Shown piece by piece: positions 59,788 to 64,000 of a stretch of DNA of 64,000 nt. How positions within the stretch are numbered: the first letter of the stretch is position 1; every line of letters begins with the position of its first letter. Origin of the DNA: Acidimicrobiales bacterium (lineage in GTDB: Bacteria > Actinomycetota > Acidimicrobiia > Acidimicrobiales > Poriferisodalaceae); the NCBI GenBank assembly GCA_041394185.1, contig JAWKIQ010000005.1:279007-343006 (forward strand), read 5' to 3'. A program made the translations under genes and the position numbers. The notes under the pieces are model-generated. The model was not told the origin of the DNA. It made no database searches and saw only the letters and a list, made by a program, of their open reading frames with translations.

Positions 59788-60752
59788 TCAGACCGTCTCG
59801 GCGCGCGACTGGAGATCGTCGAGCGCGGTGTGGATGATGCGACCCTCGGCACGTCGCTTGACGAAGCCGGGCAAGGGCACGGCCAGTTCGACGATCAGGT
59901 GGTAGGTGACCTGGCACTTGTCGGCCTCGCCATCGACGGGCTCGAACAGGTAAGAGCCTTCGAGCCGCTTGGTGATGTCGCCACTGTCTTGTGTCCACGA
60001 CAGGACGCGCGGAGCATCGGAGTGGTCGTAGCGCAGCGTGTAGGTGGCAGAGCGCCCCATGGCCGCAGCACGAAAGGCCACCAGCTCGGCCCGACCCTCG
60101 GCGTCGGCGTCGACCACCTCGGCGTCTTTCAAGTCGGTGGTCCACTCGGGATAGCTGGCGAAATCGGTGGCGATCTCGTAGCAACGTGCCGGCGATGCGT
60201 TGATGACACGGGTCTCTGTTGCTTCGTCCAGCACCGCTGGTTCTCCCTCGACTGGATGGTCTTGATCGACTGGTCGATCTTGATTCTGCCACCGTCTGGG
60301 AGTGTTTCCCATCACAACCTGATCCGCCATGCGAGGTCGGAACTGACCGTGCCTCGCCGACCACATGCCCGCCAGGCCCATTCCCAGCAGCGGGGCGAGA
60401 ATACCGAAGGCCATGAACGAGTAGGGCTTGACCGCCGCGGCGGCCAGCGATGCCACTACCTGAACACCCAGAGCACCCAACATGTTGATGCGGACGTCCT
60501 TGGGAGCGCCCTCGGCCAGCAGATAGAGACCTGCGACAGACAACTCGTCGGTGCGGCTGCGCTCGACAGCGATCAGGTAAGACCACGCGAACGTCACGAC
60601 CCCACCGGCGAACATTGCCACCGAGACGGCGACGACCAGCCAGCCGAACCACGACGGCGCCACCAGGCCCAGAACCAAGCTGATGCACAACAGGCCTGTG
60701 GCCGCCCAACCGAAACGAACGATGTCCCAACCTGGCCGATCAGTCGACATCG
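59788..60752 (-). CDS. Membrane domain fused to SRPBCC (polyketide cyclase-like) domain
   Basis: About 321 aa. The N-terminal 125 residues have four hydrophobic segments (FGWAATGLLCISLVLGLVAP, WLVVAVSVAMFAGGVVTFAW, MLGALGVQVVASLAAAAV, FMAFGILAPLLGMGLAGMWS). From about residue 175 there is a START/SRPBCC ligand-binding fold (ETRVINASPARCYEIATDFA, SYPEWTTDLKDAEVVD, VTYHLIVELAVPLPGFVKRR). In mycobacteria a small membrane protein and an SRPBCC protein are separate genes near pimB; here they appear joined. ATG 60752 has AGGGG upstream; 60783 is an alternative. Overlaps the glycosyltransferase 3' end. Confidence 0.82.
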
Positions 60753-61885
60753 AGCCGACCCCTGAGACCTGCTTCGAGCCCATGGTGCAGTGTGGCCGCC
60801 AGCTTGTCGTATGAGAACTCCTCGACCGCCCGCTGCCTGGCCGCCGCTCCCATCTGGCGCCGCAAGGCGCGGTCGACCAAGAGCAGGTCCAGGGCCGCCA
60901 CTACGTCGCCCGCGTTGGACGGTCGGTCTACGACCAGACCTGTGACCCCGTGTTCGACCGCTTCGGCTGCGCCGCCGCTTTGGCCCGCCACCTGTGGCAC
61001 TCCGGCCGCCGCCGCTTCGAGGAACACGATTCCGAAGCCCTCTTGTTCGAGGCCACCCCATCTGACCCGACACAGCATCGCCGACACGTCGGCCATGCCG
61101 TAGACCGCAGGCTTGTCGGCCTCGTCGAAACGGCCCAGGAACTCGACCGGTGCCCCCGACGAGGCAGCCCGCTTCTCGAGGCGTTTGCGATCGCGACCGG
61201 CGCCTCCGATCAGGACGCGGAGCCCCGGGTGTCGCGGCTCCAACTGCGCTGCGGCCTCGATCAACACGTCGAATCCCTTGCGGGGCACGAGACGACTGAC
61301 CCCCACGATCAGGGGGGCATCGGGCTCGACACCGAACCGGCGGCGCGCGGCCACGCGTTGGGATTCGTCGAGAGGAGAGAAGCGTTCGGTGTCGACGCCG
61401 GGCGGCACATGCAGCGATGCGAGCCGACGGCCGGCACTGCGTTCGGCCTCGGCTACCGCATATTGCCCCGCCCCTATGACGAATCGGGCGTTGCGAACGA
61501 CGCGGGCCAGGGCCTGCGAGCTGATGGGCAACCGGCCAGGCACGGCCACCTCGGCACCGTGGAGCACCACGGCATAGGGGTGGCGAAGCGATGGCCCTAC
61601 CCAACCGAGGGGCAGGGCCGGGTCGATCACCACCAACTCGGCACCCACCTCGTCGGCCAGACGGTCGATTCGCCTGGCCATGCCCGGACGAGGCAGCAAC
61701 ACAGGCTCTCGGGCCCGGTCGACTCGGAAGGCCTGCTGAGCGTCGAATTCAGCAGCCCCTTGGTAGGGGGTTGTCAGAACCGTCACCTCGTCGGCCGGCA
61801 GACGGCGCCACAGCTCCCACAGATACGCCTGGATCCCGCCGACCTTGGGCGGGAAGTCGTTGGTGACCAGAAGATGGCGAACCAC
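60740..61885 (-). CDS. PimB-like GT4 glycosyltransferase
   Basis: About 381 aa GT-B fold. LLVTNDFPPKVGGIQAYLWE at the N-terminus, VVLHGAEVAVPGRLP, LHVPPGVDTERFSPLD, VGVSRLVPRKGFDVLIEAAA, and the donor-binding EQEGFGIVFLEAAAAGVPQV (EGFGxxxLEA). The N-terminal FPPxxGGIQ pattern and neighbours match actinobacterial PimB', the GDP-mannose-dependent second mannosyltransferase of phosphatidylinositol mannosides. The substrate is inferred. GTG 61885 was chosen over the long upstream frame, which crosses queG. Confidence 0.88.
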   Translation of the reverse strand: MVRHLLVTNDFPPKVGGIQAYLWELWRRLPADEVTVLTTPYQGAAEFDAQQAFRVDRAREPVLLPRPGMARRIDRLADEVGAELVVIDPALPLGWVGPSLRHPYAVVLHGAEVAVPGRLPISSQALARVVRNARFVIGAGQYAVAEAERSAGRRLASLHVPPGVDTERFSPLDESQRVAARRRFGVEPDAPLIVGVSRLVPRKGFDVLIEAAAQLEPRHPGLRVLIGGAGRDRKRLEKRAASSGAPVEFLGRFDEADKPAVYGMADVSAMLCRVRWGGLEQEGFGIVFLEAAAAGVPQVAGQSGGAAEAVEHGVTGLVVDRPSNAGDVVAALDLLLVDRALRRQMGAAARQRAVEEFSYDKLAATLHHGLEAGLRGRLDVD

Positions 61886-61895
61886 CGGATGGACC

Positions 61896-63017
61896 CTAGC
61901 GGCGCGCGTCGACGTGTCGAGCGAGTTCGGCCTGAACAATCGGGTCGGCCGCAACCTCGGCGGCGATGTGATCGACCAGCCGATCGAGACCCAGACGCTT
62001 CGCCGCCCACACGGCGTGGGCGACCACCAGCGCCTGATCGCTCGACAGGCAGCGCTCGATGACGTCTGCGATATCGGGGTCTTGAGGGTCGGCGACGTTG
62101 GCCAGCACCACCAACGCGTTGCGCCGCAGGTACTCGGGACGGCGCCTGGGTATGTACCAGGCGCCGTGGCTTTCCAACAGCTGATCGTCTGTGCAGTTGA
62201 GCATGTCGACGGCGTCCGACCAGGCCTGTTGTGGCGTGGCCTGCGCCGAGTCGTCGCGGCTGCGGATGAAGCGCACGTTGGGCGGGCAGACCTCCTGGCA
62301 GTCGTCGCAACCGTAGATGCGGGCGCCCAGCGCAACGCGGTGTTCGGCCGGAAACACTCCGTCGGCCTGGAGCAGCCACGCCAGGCAACGTCTGGCGTCG
62401 AGCTCGCCTGCGGTGTCGAGGGCCCCGGTTGGACACGCGATCTGACACCGCACACAGGTTCCGCACCCGTCTGGGACCTCCCCGGTTGTGACGTCGACCT
62501 CGGCATCTGTGACGATCGAGCCCAGCACGAACCAGCTTCCCGCGCCCTCCAGCAGCAACATCGTGTTCTTGCCGAACCACCCCAAGCCGGCTCGATGGGC
62601 CGCTGCGCGGTCTATCAGCCGGTTGTCGTCGAGCACCACCACAGCCTGGGCGCCCGCGGCGCGCAGGTGCGACGCAACGACCTCGAGGCGGGCCGCAAGT
62701 TCGTCGTAGAACGGCTGCCACACGAACCGTCCGACGAGCGCGGGCGCCTTGGCCTCGGTCGGCGACGGTGGCTGTGGCCGGTAGTACGCAAGAGCGCCGA
62801 CCAGAATCGTCTTTGCGCCGGGCAAGATTCGCGATGGATCGGCCGAGCGCTCGGGTCTGCCGTAGGTGAACCACATGCCCCCGTGCAGCCCCCTCGCCTT
62901 GCGCTGCTCGATGACCTGGCGAGCATCGGTGAACTCAGACGCATCGGTGGCGCCGAAGGCATCGATGCCCGAGGCCGAGGCCAGGTTGGCTAGGTGGGCG
63001 AATTCGAGGCTGGGCAC
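61896..63017 (-). CDS. queG: Epoxyqueuosine reductase
   Basis: About 373 aa cobalamin-dependent iron-sulfur enzyme, last step of queuosine synthesis in tRNA. DUF1730-like N-terminus (HGGMWFTYGRPERSADPSRI, LVGALAYY), IDRAAAHRAGLGWFGKNTML, then two 4Fe-4S motifs: CGTCVRCQIACPTGAL and CDDCQEVCP. The C-terminus is HEAT-like (YLRRNALVVLANVADPQDPD). GTG 63017 was chosen; the frame is open to 63080. It follows the small Cys protein by 13 nt. Confidence 0.93.
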   Translation of the reverse strand: MPSLEFAHLANLASASGIDAFGATDASEFTDARQVIEQRKARGLHGGMWFTYGRPERSADPSRILPGAKTILVGALAYYRPQPPSPTEAKAPALVGRFVWQPFYDELAARLEVVASHLRAAGAQAVVVLDDNRLIDRAAAHRAGLGWFGKNTMLLLEGAGSWFVLGSIVTDAEVDVTTGEVPDGCGTCVRCQIACPTGALDTAGELDARRCLAWLLQADGVFPAEHRVALGARIYGCDDCQEVCPPNVRFIRSRDDSAQATPQQAWSDAVDMLNCTDDQLLESHGAWYIPRRRPEYLRRNALVVLANVADPQDPDIADVIERCLSSDQALVVAHAVWAAKRLGLDRLVDHIAAEVAADPIVQAELARHVDARR

Positions 63018-63030
63018 ACGACCATTGTGC

Positions 63031-63261
63031 TCAGACCTCGGCCCGATGCCTGAGCTTGGGCACCAATCCACCGGCGCCAAGCGCCTTCAGCGCACGCGCC
63101 TCGGCGAGATCGATCACCACCGCCTCGTCCTGGTCGTCGCGTACCAGGTAGGTGACCATGCAGTCTTGGCAGGCATCTGTGCGGCGCGCCACACAGATGT
63201 CGCAGTCGATGACGAGGGCTAGGTGACGGCGGGGTTGGTCTCGGCTCGAACCGACTGACAT
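63031..63261 (-). CDS. Small Cys-containing conserved protein
   Basis: About 76 aa. Four cysteines occur as two pairs, CDIC and CQDC (LVIDCDICVARRTDACQDCM), suggesting a small metal-binding module, followed by VTYLVRDDQDEAVVIDLAEA and a basic-hydrophobic end. The function is unknown. ATG 63261 has an AGGAGG Shine-Dalgarno 8-9 nt upstream; the longer frame to 63450 runs through the 19-bp repeat array and is rejected. It is the gene before queG in the same direction. Confidence 0.8.
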   Translation of the reverse strand: MSVGSSRDQPRRHLALVIDCDICVARRTDACQDCMVTYLVRDDQDEAVVIDLAEARALKALGAGGLVPKLRHRAEV

Positions 63262-63341
63262 GGCTGCGGCCTCCTGGGCTGCGGTCGACTGATCGACCCG
63301 GTTGTTTCGGCTACTCGCGGACGGTACGACGGGGGTGGGAC

Positions 63342-63436
63342 AGCCATCCTGAGATGGCACAGCAATCCTGAGATGGCACGGCCGTGCTGGGATAGCAGAG
63401 CCGTGCTGGGATAGCAGAGCCATCCTGCCGCATCGA
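63342..63436. repeat. 19-bp tandem dyad repeats
   Basis: Four complete 19-bp units (63342-63360, 63361-63379, 63380-63398, 63399-63417) plus a degenerate fifth. Two are AGCCATCCTGAGATGGCAC-type and two are AGCCGTGCTGGGATAGCAG-type. Unit 1 holds GCCATC-CTGA-GATGGC, and the junction of units 2 and 3 holds the palindrome GCACGGCCGTGC (63376-63387). The array fills most of the 210-bp gap (63262-63471), which has no gene. Confidence 0.9.
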
Positions 63437-63471
63437 ACACCTGTTCGCAAGTGGTCGCAGCGGCGCCGAAG

Positions 63472-63999
63472 TCAGCGCAACCAGAGAAAGAACGCCGGAC
63501 TGCCGGCGGTATTCGCGCCCAATCTGGCGGCCCGGTACTGGACCTCGTGATCGCTCGACACGACCAGCACCGGCGTGGAAGTCGCAATCCCTTCCACCAT
63601 CTCGATGATCACGTCGTCGGCGACGACGCCAGGCGGCGACCAGGTGACCCTGACGTTCCTCGAGTTGGTGGACGGCCTGGCCACCACGTCGGCCCCATCG
63701 AACACGACGTCGACGACGACGTTGGTGGCGACCAGATTGGCCGCGATGCCAGTCAACAGACGCTGGCGCTGCAGCGCGAGATCGAGGTCGGGCCAGCCGG
63801 TCTTGGCCACGTTGTAGCCGTCGACGACCACCCTGATACCAGGAACTTCGATCAGGTCTGCCACGCCGTCGACCGAGTCATCAGGCACCCCCCTGGCCAT
63901 GCGCAACGGGACTCGTTTGGGGCGCGACGGCCTGACCTGGTCTTGCACCGCTGCCTTGTCGGCTGCGGAGCCGTCGGGGACGAACGTGTCGGTGTCTGA
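63472..63999 (-). CDS. NYN/PIN-domain (YacP-like) protein, 5' end cut by window
   Basis: C-terminal 175 or so residues of a YacP/DUF901-type NYN nuclease-fold protein. IRVVVDGYNVAKTGWPDLDL starts the NYN domain (first Asp); VVDVVFDGADVVA, DDVIIEMVEG and VLVVSSDHEVQYRAARLGA supply the other acidic residues. These proteins probably cut or bind structured RNA. The frame is open through the end of the window without a stop (DTDTFVPDGSAADKAAVQDQ), so a longer N-terminal part is probably missing; the GTG at 63948 is an unlikely start. Confidence 0.85.
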   Translation of the reverse strand, partial: SDTDTFVPDGSAADKAAVQDQVRPSRPKRVPLRMARGVPDDSVDGVADLIEVPGIRVVVDGYNVAKTGWPDLDLALQRQRLLTGIAANLVATNVVVDVVFDGADVVARPSTNSRNVRVTWSPPGVVADDVIIEMVEGIATSTPVLVVSSDHEVQYRAARLGANTAGSPAFFLWLR

Positions 64000-64000
64000 G

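Noticed and set aside
63342..63436. CRISPR array or origin iterons
   Set aside because: 19-bp units have no spacers; no Cas, Rep or dnaA gene is near, so neither label can be supported.
63262..63450. Upstream extension of the small Cys protein
   Set aside because: It would translate the 19-bp repeat array; ATG 63261 has AGGAGG at proper distance.
1..64000. tRNA or rRNA genes
   Set aside because: No cloverleaf with a TTCGANNC arm or rRNA-like sequence was noticed in the intergenic gaps, which are mostly under 200 bp; a tRNAscan run would settle it.

Overview
The window is GC-rich, densely coded chromosomal DNA from an actinobacterium. The evidence is a dcw cluster with sepF, yggT and divIVA but no ftsA or minC/D, a MurE with the meso-diaminopimelate motif DNPR, DUF3040 and DUF222-HNH proteins, a MoxR/DUF58/transglutaminase operon, a PimB-type glycosyltransferase, many GTG starts, and many start codons 6-9 nt after a TANNNT box with no Shine-Dalgarno (leaderless style). 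A lineage such as Acidimicrobiia would fit, but that placement is an inference.

Layout. (1) 1-3.1 kb: 3' part of an ileS of the eukaryote/archaea-like type, convergent with divIVA. (2) 3.1-21.8 kb, minus strand: one long division and cell-wall cluster, in transcription order mraZ, rsmH, ftsL, ftsI, murE, mraY, murD, ftsW, murG, murC, murB, ftsQ, then (after its own promoter) ftsZ, pgeF, yggS, sepF, yggT, divIVA. Most junctions are ATGA/GTGA overlaps. murF is missing from its usual place, and murE carries a one-base frameshift that is probably a sequence error. mraZ has a well-formed -35/-10 promoter and three 10-bp MraZ-box repeats. (3) 21.7-22.0 kb: a 331-bp gene-free, dyad-rich island with a LexA/SOS-box-like palindrome. 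(4) 22.0-25.9 kb, minus: lipoate ligase, HNH nuclease, small conserved protein, acyl-CoA dehydrogenase, DUF222-HNH protein. (5) 26.1-31.0 kb, plus: MaoC-like protein, two-domain CoA transferase, SulP transporter. (6) 31.0-36.4 kb: ROK kinase (minus), then MoxR, DUF58 and transglutaminase (plus). (7) 36.5-38.8 kb, minus: DUF3040, DinB, Nudix. (8) 38.8-42.8 kb, plus: membrane protein, inositol-monophosphatase-like enzyme, and a response regulator / histidine kinase / GerMN lipoprotein set resembling mtrA-mtrB-lpqB. The lipoprotein's signal peptide is built from four 30-bp tandem hairpin repeats. (9) 42.8-49.9 kb, minus: phosphofructokinase, TrkA and three tandem TrkH-type potassium-channel genes. 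(10) 49.9-54.5 kb, plus: glycerol kinase, acyltransferase, a frameshifted NarL-type kinase and its LuxR regulator. (11) 54.6-55.7 kb: one AbiEi/DUF559-type gene enclosed by two perfect 48-bp direct repeats that are themselves symmetric hairpins, placed between convergent genes. (12) 55.7-64 kb, minus: ilvD, an AlaC-like aminotransferase, ROK kinase, a membrane-SRPBCC fusion, pimB-like glycosyltransferase, queG, a small Cys-rich protein, a 19-bp dyad repeat array, and the C-terminal part of a NYN/PIN protein cut by the window end.

The best candidates for something undescribed are the repeat-bounded single gene (54590-55690), the hairpin-repeat signal peptide (42083-42206), the triple TrkH operon, the 19-bp dyad array (63342-63436) and the dyad island upstream of mraZ. 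No tRNA, rRNA, CRISPR array or transposase was recognised. All functional calls come from reading motifs by eye; no database search was run.
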